In this document: in pieces, positions 21,940 through 29,992 of the stretch
Position numbering within the stretch: the first letter of the stretch is position 1
Layout: every line of letters begins with the position of its first letter
IMG/VR virus record: IMGVR_UViG_3300020436_002755
Coordinates: 1 to 54,322 of that record
Strand: one strand, 5' to 3'
Length of the DNA: 54,322 bases
Source of the DNA: a virus
Translations under genes and position numbers: made by a program
The notes under the pieces: generated by a model
Database searches by the model: none
Seen by the model: only the letters and a program-made list of their open reading frames with translations
What the model was told of the DNA's origin: nothing

Positions 21940-22167
21940 TTAGGCACTTGGTTTAGAATAAATGCCCCACAATACCCAAACGGCAACTAATCCAACGAGT
22001 CCTTCGCTTCCGAGTTGCTTCACGATTCCTACTACAGAACCCACTACATCAAGACCAATAAATGGTACGGCGGCTCCGAATAGGATTTGTAGCACCACTC
22101 CGAGTGCTATAAGTGCTAAACCGATTTCTGTGATGGACCTGATCCATCCAAGAATTTTATCTATCAT
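21940..22167 (-). CDS. Small membrane protein, two TM segments, 75 aa
   Basis: Hydrophobic segments at about residues 13-36 and 50-70 with an amphipathic N-terminus (MIDKILGWIRSITEIG) mark a small membrane protein. The Gly/Val-rich repeats (GLDVVGSVVGIV and GSEGLVGLVAVWVL) resemble short proteins of T4-like marine phages with no assigned role. Position between a PRTase and the binding proteins suggests a transport accessory or unrelated envelope role. Confidence 0.6.
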   Translation of the reverse strand: MIDKILGWIRSITEIGLALIALGVVLQILFGAAVPFIGLDVVGSVVGIVKQLGSEGLVGLVAVWVLWGIYSKPSA

Positions 22168-22179
22168 TTTTTCTCCTTG

Positions 22180-22653
22180 TTAAACTGGCGAATTCCACCA
22201 ACCCTCCCACGGAAACATAATCCAAGTGTCAGTAGAATCCTTTGCCATTTCATTGACATAATATGTTGGCTCAAAGTCACATTCATTGTTCCACCATAGA
22301 CTCGCAAATCTCACATCAACTGGCAACTCCAGTGGTGAATTTTTGCGAGGACCTTTAATGAAACCTTGCATTCTTTGAAATGTTTCTCCCGAGTCACATA
22401 TATCATCAACAATTAAAACCCTTTCATCGGTGGGTTTCGGCAAATAGTCTTCCCATTCAGGAAAATCTCTTAATGACGATTTAACAGGTTTAAACGGTTT
22501 CTTGAACCAATGAGATAACATAACACCAGGGGTAAGACCACCTCTGGATAATCCAACAATCACATTTGGGTCGAATTTGTCAAGAACAATGTCTCTTGCA
22601 AGTACATTTACATCCCTTCTCATTTCTTCCCAACTATACCATAATTTATTCAT
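22180..22653 (-). CDS. Purine-type phosphoribosyltransferase (Gpt/HPRT-like)
   Basis: The PRPP loop RVLIVDDICDSGETF (around 78-92) and the early VIVGLSRGGLTPGVMLS loop define a type I PRTase. The late segment DTWIMFPWEGWW matches the W-x-x-F-P-W-E end of xanthine/guanine/hypoxanthine PRTases, in which aromatic residues stack on the purine. At 157 residues it is Gpt-sized. It would turn an imported purine base and PRPP into the nucleotide. It is the first recognisable enzyme of the import/salvage operon. Confidence 0.8.
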   Translation of the reverse strand: MNKLWYSWEEMRRDVNVLARDIVLDKFDPNVIVGLSRGGLTPGVMLSHWFKKPFKPVKSSLRDFPEWEDYLPKPTDERVLIVDDICDSGETFQRMQGFIKGPRKNSPLELPVDVRFASLWWNNECDFEPTYYVNEMAKDSTDTWIMFPWEGWWNSPV

Positions 22654-22661
22654 GATAATCC

Positions 22662-23030
22662 TTAATCGACTTGTATATCTCTCGTTATATCTTTAATTTT
22701 TTCGATTTGTTTTGTAATGATTTCGTCACGTTTAGGCCAGTAAATATAATCTTTATCTGGATTTTTCATCAAATTATACAATAGAGGTAAAATAAGTTTC
22801 TCTACTTTAAGCATATCTTCCACATACTTTTCTTCAAGATACTCTTTTTTGTAATTGATTTCGTTGATAGCGGAATCTATCTTTTTTTCTAGATTGGAGA
22901 GTGATTCTGATTTTGCTTCGACTTCTACAATTTTCTTTTCGACCTCAGTCGTTTTTGCTTTGTATTCTTCATCATCTACCGCAGAAAAACCAAAATCAAA
23001 ATCTGCGTATTCTTCAGGTATTGTTGCCAT
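22662..23030 (-). CDS. Coiled-coil hypothetical protein, 122 aa
   Basis: MATIPEEYADFDFGFSAVDD begins an acidic start, followed by a long Lys/Glu heptad region (about 22-75) and a C-terminal MKNPDKDYIYWPKRDE segment. This layout is familiar from T4-like marine phages, where it has no known function. The gene overlaps the RuvC-like gene upstream by 17 bases. Confidence 0.6.
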   Translation of the reverse strand: MATIPEEYADFDFGFSAVDDEEYKAKTTEVEKKIVEVEAKSESLSNLEKKIDSAINEINYKKEYLEEKYVEDMLKVEKLILPLLYNLMKNPDKDYIYWPKRDEIITKQIEKIKDITRDIQVD

Positions 23031-23586
23031 AGGCGTGTCCGTACTTTGCTATGTAATAACTATCAACTATGTCTGTGATAGGATTATTTAGTTTAATGTT
23101 AAATTCGTCTAATAGGTTTCTATTAGTCTCATCAGTGAATGCATCATACATTTTTTCTTTGTTAGCATTACCTTTGGTTGTAGCGTATTTTTTAATAACG
23201 GTGGGTGCAATCATCTCGTATTTGATTCCCCATTTTGTGAGTGTGTCTTTGAGTATTGCCATATTCTCTGCTATGTGAAATACTCTACCAGTGGCGGCAT
23301 ATGCGTAGTCTTCTATATATGCTTTCGGTCTTTCTGGGCTTATTGCCGTAATGGAACAGTCAATCACCCAGTTTGCAAGACCGTGATACCTCTGCAAATC
23401 AGTTTCCCAAGCAGGATATATGTCAGTTTTTACGCTCCGAATCTCGGCCCATTTTGATCGTTGTCGTTCATTACTCGCCAAACAAAAATGAGTACAAGAA
23501 CCAAAACTATAATTCCACTTATCGTTTCCATTGTATAATGTTATTGCAGGACTGGTTAGTGAATAATCAATCCCAATTATCTTCAT
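23014..23586 (-). CDS. RuvC-like Holliday-junction resolvase / RNase H-fold nuclease
   Basis: The RNase H-like fold shows GIDYSLTSPAITLY at residues 4-17 (first catalytic Asp), YIEDYAYAATGRVFHIAE (second acid) and a C-terminal ITDIVDSYYIAKYG (last acidic site). The PTVIKKYATTKGNANKEKM segment parallels RuvC's K-x-x-x-T-G-x-G-x-A-x-K DNA-binding part. It would cut branched recombination DNA before packaging, the job of endonuclease VII in T4. Length (190) is close to RuvC. It overlaps both neighbours. Confidence 0.75.
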   Translation of the reverse strand: MKIIGIDYSLTSPAITLYNGNDKWNYSFGSCTHFCLASNERQRSKWAEIRSVKTDIYPAWETDLQRYHGLANWVIDCSITAISPERPKAYIEDYAYAATGRVFHIAENMAILKDTLTKWGIKYEMIAPTVIKKYATTKGNANKEKMYDAFTDETNRNLLDEFNIKLNNPITDIVDSYYIAKYGHAYGNNT

Positions 23587-23713
23587 CTTCTTCTGGTGTT
23601 TCTACGTAGGCACCGCAAAAAGGACAGTGTGATGGCGTTCTATGACTGGTCCATGTAACTATGTAATGCTCACCACACTCTATGCAATCGAAATCCTTTT
23701 CAATCTCGTTCAT
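23567..23713 (-). CDS. Zinc-ribbon small protein, 48 aa
   Basis: The ATG at 23713 overlaps the end of the 23700-23945 gene, and the stop lies inside the RuvC-like gene start. The frame has CIECGEHYIVTW and HCPFCGAYV, two C-x-x-C knuckles about 20 residues apart as in zinc ribbons, then an acidic tail. GGAGAAA lies about 9 bases upstream of the ATG. It fills an otherwise empty stretch, and the cysteine pattern supports it being real. It may be a nucleic-acid- or protein-binding adaptor. Confidence 0.6.
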   Translation of the reverse strand: MNEIEKDFDCIECGEHYIVTWTSHRTPSHCPFCGAYVETPEEDEDNWD

Positions 23714-23945
23714 TTGCAGGTTTCTCCAACTCCCTGTATCTTCTTAATAAGTGATAACAATGTTTAAGTCCGTCAGAATAACATTTAAGTCGTTCTGGCA
23801 TGACCAAGTGATTAAGGTCTGGTTTAGGGTTTCTTCTTACTTTTTCTCGTAAGTTAGAAACCCTTTTCATTTCATCTTCAACTTCATCCATGATCTCCGC
23901 TAGGAGATTATCCGCATAGTGTTCTGGAACCATTGACATATCCAT
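23700..23945 (-). CDS. Hypothetical charged helical protein, about 80 aa
   Basis: In-frame ATGs exist at 23945, 23939 and 23933, all overlapping the gene upstream, and none has a strong ribosome-binding site. The product is highly charged and helical with a conserved-looking MPERLKCYSDGLKHCYHLLR segment. No domain recognised. Part of the small-gene run before the ribonucleotide reductase. Confidence 0.5.
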   Translation of the reverse strand: MDMSMVPEHYADNLLAEIMDEVEDEMKRVSNLREKVRRNPKPDLNHLVMPERLKCYSDGLKHCYHLLRRYRELEKPANERD

Positions 23946-24111
23946 CGTATTCAGCCTTATAATGATGTAATTTTTCTCGCAATTCTTTTATCTTCATTGC
24001 ATTATATAGATGTGATGGTACCACAAGTTCTTCTGTGAGTAAATCTTCATAATATTTGATAGTCTGATGCAATTCATCTTTCTCAGTCAATGCATCTGAC
24101 AATACTCGCAT
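23908..24111 (-). CDS. Hypothetical protein, 67 aa
   Basis: MRVLSDALTEKDELHQTIKY starts a helical protein with a LxxKxxxLREKLHHY-type amphipathic helix. The ATG lies at the stop of the ribonucleotide reductase gene (overlap at 24111), so it is probably translated after it. Function unknown. Confidence 0.5.
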   Translation of the reverse strand: MRVLSDALTEKDELHQTIKYYEDLLTEELVVPSHLYNAMKIKELREKLHHYKAEYDGYVNGSRTLCG

Positions 24112-26042
24112 TAGATATCCACCACTTCACAACCACCGTCGGCGGCACAAGCCAATTCTTGTGCTCCAGCAGTAAAGTCTTGCTCCTCGTATTTAGACAA
24201 CTGTGACCAATCAACATTTTTTGGCATTGCTTTCAATGCTTCTTCATACTCTTCTTTAGTACAATCTTGATATGGTGCTTGTCTGTATGTATGCTCACTA
24301 AAAGGTAGGAATGAGATACCACTGATACTGTCAAAGTTTTCCCATACCCAGTTACCAACTTCCATCCACTCATGCTCTTTGACAGAAATCGTTACTGATG
24401 GTTTATGCTCACACCAATGTGTCTGATACTTCTGCCAAAGTTCAAGTTGCTCTTTTGCAGTCATATCTTGTCTGAATACTGCATTCTTTGGACTCTGCAT
24501 AGGAAATGAAAACACGGTTGTATGTTGTGGTTTCATTACATCTGCTTCGTTTGGAAACCCTGCATCTTTCATAAACGCACACAAAGGATCTTTATTGTCT
24601 GCACGTACAGTTCTGATGTAGTATGGATTATGTCTTGCATGAATACCTGATGCAGAATCAACTAACTGGCTGACCGTTCCGCTTGGCTTAACGCATGTGA
24701 TGGCGGCAGACTGTGGAATGTCAAGTTTATCTGCAAACTCTTTGTTTGTTACAACCGCTTCTTGTTTAAGATCTTCTAATAGTTGTTCAAGATTACCTTT
24801 CTTGCCATTGGTAATCGAATTGTCCATTATTCCTGTGAGAGAAACTCCCAAGAGTCGTTCTTCATCGCAGTTTCGTTTCCACTCTCTGGAGAGGTATTTG
24901 AAACTTGTGAGGGTTGATTGAAATGTGCCAAGGATAGTCGCAATCCTAACTTTCTTGCGTAGTGATTCGGCAGTGTCCCGTCCTCTGACAACGACTTCTG
25001 AAAGGTTGCAAAACTCTCTGCTTCTAAGTATGATCTCACTGCAGGGATTAGTTCCAAAGTCATCTCTTGGTTCTCTTCTGATTTCTTCTTCATTGTTTAG
25101 ACTCTCTACTTGTCTTCTGGCCGACATACTGTTATAGATTCCACGCTCCCCCGATTTAGAATCGTAGAGGGATAGCCACTCTCGCATGAAAGTCCCAATG
25201 TCTGGCTTTTCTTTATAATTAACCGAATTATTGGCGAGGGCTCGTTGAGGATTATTCTCCCACCACTGTCCCGACTTAGCGTGTCGCATTGACTCATCTT
25301 GTAAGTTTGACAGGCTGATGAGAGCAGACCTGCGAACACCACCAACAACAACAATCTCAGCAATTTTACATACAATGTCATGTGCTTCTACCGATTTAAG
25401 TTTGCGTCCAGCGGCATTCTGAAAAGTATTTATAGTGAATTTGAATAATTCTTCAAGGGGTTCTGGACCAGAGGCTCTTCCTCCGAATGTTTTAAGAGGC
25501 GTCCCTGCCGGTCTTACGTTTGACAAATCCCATCTTGGTATTTGACCTTGCCACACTAATGATAGCAATTCTTTATATGCTTTTGCCCAACCAAGTTTAG
25601 AATCTGCAACAATAATGGTCGTATCTGTTTCATGAAATTCTTCTGCTACTGGTGGCAATTTATTCACATATTCTTCTTCTACCGAGAACCCTACACCTGT
25701 ACCATTCATGAGAATATAGAGTATTTCATCAAAAGATCTTGGAGTATCTACCTTAACATACGAACAATTATATCCTGCAACATTTTCCTTTTTGAGTGCT
25801 TCACCTGCGGTCATCAAACATCTCATGCTAGGCATGACATCTAGATTAGTGATAGCCTCTCTCATATCTGCCTCTAACCCATTTTCTAATTTAAAACTAT
25901 GTTTAGTATCTAATTGTTCTTTGAAAAAATTGATGAATCTATCGACTGTTTCTTCCCAAGATTCTCTACGTTTCAATGCATAATTCCATCTGGCGTAGCG
26001 TGATAAATGTATAAAAGATTGGTACTCGGTAGGTAGAGGCAT
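24111..26042 (-). CDS. Class II (B12-dependent) ribonucleotide reductase, monomeric RTPR type
   Basis: The 643-residue protein has the features of the Lactobacillus-type ribonucleoside-triphosphate reductase: reducible cysteines C93 (GYNCSY) and C345 (FCNLSEV), thiyl-radical C334 with E336 in NPCSEI, and the C-terminal redox pair C632/C638 in LACAADGGC. It reduces ribonucleotides to deoxyribonucleotides using adenosylcobalamin, needing neither oxygen nor a second subunit. It depends on host or environmental cobalamin. Its products feed the nearby thymidylate synthase and polymerase. Confidence 0.9.
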   Translation of the reverse strand: MPLPTEYQSFIHLSRYARWNYALKRRESWEETVDRFINFFKEQLDTKHSFKLENGLEADMREAITNLDVMPSMRCLMTAGEALKKENVAGYNCSYVKVDTPRSFDEILYILMNGTGVGFSVEEEYVNKLPPVAEEFHETDTTIIVADSKLGWAKAYKELLSLVWQGQIPRWDLSNVRPAGTPLKTFGGRASGPEPLEELFKFTINTFQNAAGRKLKSVEAHDIVCKIAEIVVVGGVRRSALISLSNLQDESMRHAKSGQWWENNPQRALANNSVNYKEKPDIGTFMREWLSLYDSKSGERGIYNSMSARRQVESLNNEEEIRREPRDDFGTNPCSEIILRSREFCNLSEVVVRGRDTAESLRKKVRIATILGTFQSTLTSFKYLSREWKRNCDEERLLGVSLTGIMDNSITNGKKGNLEQLLEDLKQEAVVTNKEFADKLDIPQSAAITCVKPSGTVSQLVDSASGIHARHNPYYIRTVRADNKDPLCAFMKDAGFPNEADVMKPQHTTVFSFPMQSPKNAVFRQDMTAKEQLELWQKYQTHWCEHKPSVTISVKEHEWMEVGNWVWENFDSISGISFLPFSEHTYRQAPYQDCTKEEYEEALKAMPKNVDWSQLSKYEEQDFTAGAQELACAADGGCEVVDI

Positions 26043-26051
26043 TTTTACTCC

Positions 26052-26867
26052 TTATTTTAACTTCTCTAAAAATTCTTTTGATTCTCTTTCTGATAAACCA
26101 TATTTAGACATAACCCAACTTCCATTAAGATTCTCTTTTATAATTTTCATCTCTTTTGCGGAAAATGTTTTTGAGTTAAGAATATAGTCTTCAAAGGCTT
26201 CACAACAAATAGGAAATTCTGGTTTTACCAATTCGTACATTGCACTGGCATAATCTTGTATCTCTTTTTGTGCGTGAGCATCCATACGTAATTTAGCAAA
26301 ATGAAAAAAGTTGTTCAAATCTATTTTCCAAATACATTCTGTGTAATTAGAAACTGGTAAAACTGTTCTTGCAAGTTCTCTCGCAATACCCTTAAACCCT
26401 TCATAAAATCCATCTAATGGGTTTGGCGTGGCAATTTGTCTATAACACTCTTTTGCTTGATCTGTTACTGCAACCATGCGTCCAAGAACCAACATTTTAT
26501 TATTTTCGTCTAAGTCTTTACCACGACCTTGATTATTTGATGATGATTGTTCTTGTACATCGGCTTCAGCAGGCAAATAAAACTCATCACTCATTATAGA
26601 GTAACGGCCAGAGTATTCGTTTATGTTAGCAGTCCTATGTCTAACAAGTTGTCTCATCACGAATATTGGTAGTTTGATATGAAACTTCACTTCACACATC
26701 TCAAATGGTGATGTATGTTTGTGTCTCATCAAATAACGAATTAGATTCCTTGTTTGGCTTACCTTCCGTGTCCCTTCACCGTAACTAATTCGGGCGGCAT
26801 TTTCGACTTCCTCATCATTGCCCATCACTTCTAATAACTTCACAAAACCATGCTTATGTATTTTCAT
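26052..26867 (-). CDS. thyX: Flavin-dependent thymidylate synthase ThyX
   Basis: The ThyX motif lies at residues 76-90: RHRTANINEYSGRYS, matching R-H-R-x-x-x-x-N-E-Y-S-G-R-Y-S, whose Arg and Ser residues bind dUMP and FAD. At 271 residues it is normal length. It methylates dUMP to dTMP using methylene-tetrahydrofolate and reduced flavin. It overlaps the primase gene by four bases and lies nine bases before the ribonucleotide reductase. dUTPase at 53258 would supply its dUMP. Confidence 0.9.
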   Translation of the reverse strand: MKIHKHGFVKLLEVMGNDEEVENAARISYGEGTRKVSQTRNLIRYLMRHKHTSPFEMCEVKFHIKLPIFVMRQLVRHRTANINEYSGRYSIMSDEFYLPAEADVQEQSSSNNQGRGKDLDENNKMLVLGRMVAVTDQAKECYRQIATPNPLDGFYEGFKGIARELARTVLPVSNYTECIWKIDLNNFFHFAKLRMDAHAQKEIQDYASAMYELVKPEFPICCEAFEDYILNSKTFSAKEMKIIKENLNGSWVMSKYGLSERESKEFLEKLK

Positions 26868-27877
26868 ATTTTATATTCCAACATTTTTGTTTTCGCAACT
26901 AGACCAGAATAAACATTATTTTTCAACTCACTTATAACATCTATTCCACCTAAAATCATATCATTAATATCTTTATGCTCTATGTACCGAGGCCATATGA
27001 CAATCTTATGTTGTCTTTCGATTGTCGCTTCCATCTTCTTAATCGTTTCACGGTTTCTTCTTTCATTATCATAAACGAATATCAGTTCTTGATTAATGAA
27101 ATGTTTTATTGCTGAAACTAAATCACCACCTGCAACTGCGATACAATTTTCAATGAACAAGGAGTCAATCGGACCTTCGACTACATAAATTGGCTTACTT
27201 ATATCAACTCTATCAAGACCATAAATTTTGGGGTATTGTTCATCAATTCTTACAGTAATATATCTCAGATCCGATTGACCAAGGGCTCGTCCTTGAACGG
27301 CAAACATCTTCCGTGATTTATCAAAGAAAGGAATTACTAACCTCGGCTCCTCATAAAGATGCTTATATATATCATCATTGGAAATTTCAAGTTCATGAAC
27401 AAATGACTTAAAATTTTCTGCATAGAATAAATTTCTATGATGCTCTTTCGGTATGCCTCTCTTTATCACATACTCTTTACAGTAATGCTCATCGTCTAGT
27501 GAATTGACTGAATCTAGTTTTTGTAATGGTGATGAATCATTGGAAAACTTCGGAGTCTCAAACTTAAACTCAGGTTTTTCTACTGGTGAAAATGTAGAGG
27601 CATTATTAGTGTAACTCTCCATAATATATTGATTATGAAGGGTTGGATTAAGTTCCTTGATAAGATTTGCAAGACTCATACTCGCAGAACAATTATGACA
27701 TCGATAGAATAACATATTTTCTCTACGATAAACATAGCCTCTGGCTTTATGTTTTTTCGTTTGAGAGTCACCGCAAATAGGACATCTGAAATTATACAGA
27801 TCATCTCTCTTACGTGTAAAACGTTCTAATTGTCCTGAAAGCAAATTGACGTATTTTTGATCAATGTATATACTCAT
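26864..27877 (-). CDS. gp61: DNA primase, T4 gp61-like
   Basis: An N-terminal zinc finger (C32, C35, C60 and C63) recognises the priming site. The TOPRIM core follows at YVVEGPIDSLFI (231-242), with a conserved FVYDNERRN acidic site further on. The 337-residue length matches T4 gp61. It synthesises RNA primers on lagging-strand DNA together with helicase gp41 (46658-48112). The end overlaps thyX and the start overlaps the PLP-enzyme gene. Confidence 0.85.
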   Translation of the reverse strand: MSIYIDQKYVNLLSGQLERFTRKRDDLYNFRCPICGDSQTKKHKARGYVYRRENMLFYRCHNCSASMSLANLIKELNPTLHNQYIMESYTNNASTFSPVEKPEFKFETPKFSNDSSPLQKLDSVNSLDDEHYCKEYVIKRGIPKEHHRNLFYAENFKSFVHELEISNDDIYKHLYEEPRLVIPFFDKSRKMFAVQGRALGQSDLRYITVRIDEQYPKIYGLDRVDISKPIYVVEGPIDSLFIENCIAVAGGDLVSAIKHFINQELIFVYDNERRNRETIKKMEATIERQHKIVIWPRYIEHKDINDMILGGIDVISELKNNVYSGLVAKTKMLEYKI

Positions 27878-28728
27878 TTCACTCTATTGTCCCAGATTTT
27901 TGAGAAACATAGTCTATTTGTATTACCACCTCTATTATATTCATCATATAAATTTTTTGTATCAATGCCAAAGATAACAGAACTTGATGGTTCGACATCA
28001 AGTTCATCACACATTTTTTTCTGTTTTGATCGATATTTGTTAAGCAACCACTTGTTGTCAAATTTACCTATGAATTGCTGACCATAACCTATGCTATAAA
28101 GATTGATGTATTTGTTTTGATTATAAGCAACCATTGTATCATCATATAATGTTTTGTCAAGTCTTATTCCTATTCTGTCATATTCTAATGGAAATACTTT
28201 GCTCATTGAAGTTGTAACGGTCTCTATGCAATCAAAGTTAAGATTCAATTGTAGATCTGTCAAATTAATATATGCTAAGTCAAGAAGCACTGGTATTTTT
28301 TTCTCATCACATTTGCTCAATATATTATAAAAACCTACTGGTACATTGCCTGTGTCAGAAAAAGGACAACTCATTATGACAACATCATTCACTTCTAATG
28401 GTTCTTCATCTATCCATGTGACACCAGAAAAATAGTTTCTACTCGCTATCTGATGATAAAAATATTCACCTTTTAATATACGCAATCTTCTCGTATGGTG
28501 CTTCAGATAAAATTTGTCGAATGTTTCGGTGGTTCCTTGACTAAAACTCAAATGAGGAAATAGATCAAAATCTTTTTGATTAATCCAATCTTTATAATCA
28601 TTTAGAAACTCAATAGGATCACCTTGCATATGTTTTTGTTGAAGTCTAAAATTTAATGACTCCTCATCATAGATGCTCCAAGCACCTCCATATCTTTTTT
28701 CTTTCAGATGCGGTAATGTTTTATTCAT
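27874..28728 (-). CDS. PLP-dependent aminotransferase-like protein
   Basis: The start is set at the ATG at 28728 (MNKTLPHLKEKR), which overlaps the upstream stop by eight bases; the longer frame would overlap that gene by about 90 bases. The fold-type I PLP pattern appears as LSFSQGTTETFDKFY, VPVGFYNI...PVLLDLAY (the Asp that pairs with the pyridine nitrogen), and TSMSKVFPLEYDRIGIRL, with a candidate Schiff-base lysine. At 284 residues it is shorter than usual aminotransferases (about 380). Paired with a 2OG oxygenase upstream, it may modify an amino acid or amino sugar; substrate unknown. Confidence 0.6.
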   Translation of the reverse strand: MNKTLPHLKEKRYGGAWSIYDEESLNFRLQQKHMQGDPIEFLNDYKDWINQKDFDLFPHLSFSQGTTETFDKFYLKHHTRRLRILKGEYFYHQIASRNYFSGVTWIDEEPLEVNDVVIMSCPFSDTGNVPVGFYNILSKCDEKKIPVLLDLAYINLTDLQLNLNFDCIETVTTSMSKVFPLEYDRIGIRLDKTLYDDTMVAYNQNKYINLYSIGYGQQFIGKFDNKWLLNKYRSKQKKMCDELDVEPSSSVIFGIDTKNLYDEYNRGGNTNRLCFSKIWDNRVK

Positions 28729-29239
28729 AGCATGTGAGTTGTAAAGTGTATCTGTTTTCAGTACCCAAGTTAAAGGCGGCATGTAATGTCTCACCTTTCC
28801 ATTGAACAAAACAACCTTTTGTGTAATTTGTAATCACTTCATTTTCTATTTGTATGTAATGACCTGGAATGTAATCTTGCATAAAAATTATTATTCTCGT
28901 TATACTTCCAGAACTATCTAGATTGTAAATTTTCTTAAATTTATTGTACGGGTCTTTATGAAGAGGAAGAATCATCCCTGGTTGCAATCTATGAAAACCA
29001 GGTGTTATAACTTTATATCTCTTAAATGGTTCTAGTTTCATTATTTCATCAACGAAAGAAGGCATAACATTAGGTAAAAAATATGCATCATTACCTAGTA
29101 CATGTTTATATCTTTCGTGATGATAATGATCGAAAGAGGGATTAATTTGATATGTTGGAACAAAACGAAAATCAAGATTCTCTATCTCATCGATGGACCA
29201 ATCTATTTTATTAAAATTGTAAAATTTAATATCATCCAT
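28721..29239 (-). CDS. Fe(II)/2OG oxygenase, Asp/Asn-hydroxylase-like
   Basis: With the ATG at 29239, iron ligands are H94 and D96 in LPLHKDPY and H153 in GETLHAAFNL, and R163 in ENRYTLQL can bind 2-oxoglutarate. This is the compact cupin-type arrangement of aspartyl/asparaginyl hydroxylases and small phage oxygenases. A GTG two codons earlier is part of the promoter region. The ATG lies seven bases after a perfect -10, with no ribosome-binding site, suggesting a leaderless message. It overlaps the PLP-enzyme gene, forming a two-gene unit. Confidence 0.7.
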   Translation of the reverse strand: MDDIKFYNFNKIDWSIDEIENLDFRFVPTYQINPSFDHYHHERYKHVLGNDAYFLPNVMPSFVDEIMKLEPFKRYKVITPGFHRLQPGMILPLHKDPYNKFKKIYNLDSSGSITRIIIFMQDYIPGHYIQIENEVITNYTKGCFVQWKGETLHAAFNLGTENRYTLQLTCYE

Positions 29240-29245
29240 AGACAC

Positions 29246-29273
29246 ATTATATACTAAAAAATCAAAATGTCAA
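29246..29273 (-). promoter_or_regulatory. Sigma70-type promoter for oxygenase / PLP-enzyme genes
   Basis: TTGACA (29273-29268), 16-base spacer, perfect TATAAT (29251-29246) on the minus strand. The expected start site is at or next to the A of the ATG at 29239, so the mRNA is probably leaderless. The -35 lies right at the end of the small gene upstream. Confidence 0.7.
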
Positions 29274-29274
29274 G

Positions 29275-29421
29275 TTATAGACCAACCTGCTTCATTACTA
29301 TAGTAAGTTCTTCTTCACTAATTCTATTGTCTTTTGCGTACTTATAGAGAGGCGCTAGATCTCTCGTTTTAGTTTTATTTTTGAGTGACAGTGCCAATTT
29401 CACGAGATCATTGTTTTGCAT
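29275..29421 (-). CDS. Small basic hypothetical protein, 48 aa
   Basis: An ATG at 29421 opens a 48-codon frame beginning MQNNDLVKLALSLKNKTKTR and ending EEELTIVMKQVGL. The C-terminal part looks like a short helix-turn-helix-type pair (DLAPLYKYAKDNRISEEEL), which might be regulatory, but this is only suggestive. It overlaps the gene upstream by 14 bases and ends at the promoter for the oxygenase pair. It fills the otherwise empty stretch. Confidence 0.5.
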   Translation of the reverse strand: MQNNDLVKLALSLKNKTKTRDLAPLYKYAKDNRISEEELTIVMKQVGL

Positions 29422-29623
29422 ACTCTAACTCTTCTACTTCACTATTCAGAGCAAGTTTAGCAGACATTTTATCAACTGTTTCTGAAATATGTTTTACTTC
29501 AGTCTTGACAGTTGCAATGTCTTCTTTGAGTTCTACTACATTAACGAGACTCCAACCAACAATACCAATGATTGCAACAATCATCGGTGTAACAACCATC
29601 TGTAATAGAGTCTCGTGTGTCAT
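29408..29623 (-). CDS. Small single-TM protein with coiled coil, 71 aa
   Basis: The ATG at 29623 (MTHETLLQMVVTPM) is preferred to a TTG five residues earlier that overlaps the upstream gene. Residues about 9-28 form one transmembrane helix, followed by a heptad-like coiled coil (VELKEDIATVKTEVKHISE). The layout, short N-out helix plus coiled coil, is like spanin-type or phage membrane anchor proteins, without further proof. Confidence 0.5.
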   Translation of the reverse strand: MTHETLLQMVVTPMIVAIIGIVGWSLVNVVELKEDIATVKTEVKHISETVDKMSAKLALNSEVEELEYAKQ

Positions 29624-29627
29624 TTCT

Positions 29628-29981
29628 TTATCCAATACTATTTACCATCTTTAATAAACTTTTACCCATGGCAATAGCATCATTTACTTTTTCTACGGCG
29701 GCATCAACTTCTGCATCAACATCGATATCACCACCTAAACCCAACTCAGTCATTGAATATTTAGCAAGTTCTACAATTTCATCGACAGATAAATCTTCAA
29801 TTTCAGGGAGAACTTCATCAATATTTTCTACTGCAGGAGCAATTTTTTTGAGTGGATCAACAAAGTTTTTTGCATCGTACCAATCGAAATCACCATCTGC
29901 TAAACTAATTTTAATTGCATTAGCCATACTGAATACAAACGCTAATACCTCTCTTGTTTCTTTAACTCCTCTTTCAGACAT
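29628..29981 (-). CDS. Hypothetical acidic protein, 117 aa
   Basis: MSERGVKETREVLAFVFSMA opens a helical, strongly acidic protein rich in Asp, Glu and Val (VDAEVDAAVEKVNDAIA near the end). No signal or membrane segment. The GAGAAATAA ribosome-binding region fits the ATG. It begins the cluster of virion-type genes to its right. I do not recognise the family. Confidence 0.55.
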   Translation of the reverse strand: MSERGVKETREVLAFVFSMANAIKISLADGDFDWYDAKNFVDPLKKIAPAVENIDEVLPEIEDLSVDEIVELAKYSMTELGLGGDIDVDAEVDAAVEKVNDAIAMGKSLLKMVNSIG

Positions 29982-29992
29982 TTATTTCTCCA

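Noticed and set aside
24827-25381. Alternative minus-strand frames within the ribonucleotide reductase gene
   Set aside because: The reductase frame is continuous and contains all its catalytic residues; the others are unrelated low-information frames.
25427-25434. Minus-strand TATAAATA inside the ribonucleotide reductase gene
   Set aside because: It lies mid-gene with no downstream start at a suitable distance; an eight-base AT motif is expected by chance in such an AT-rich sequence.
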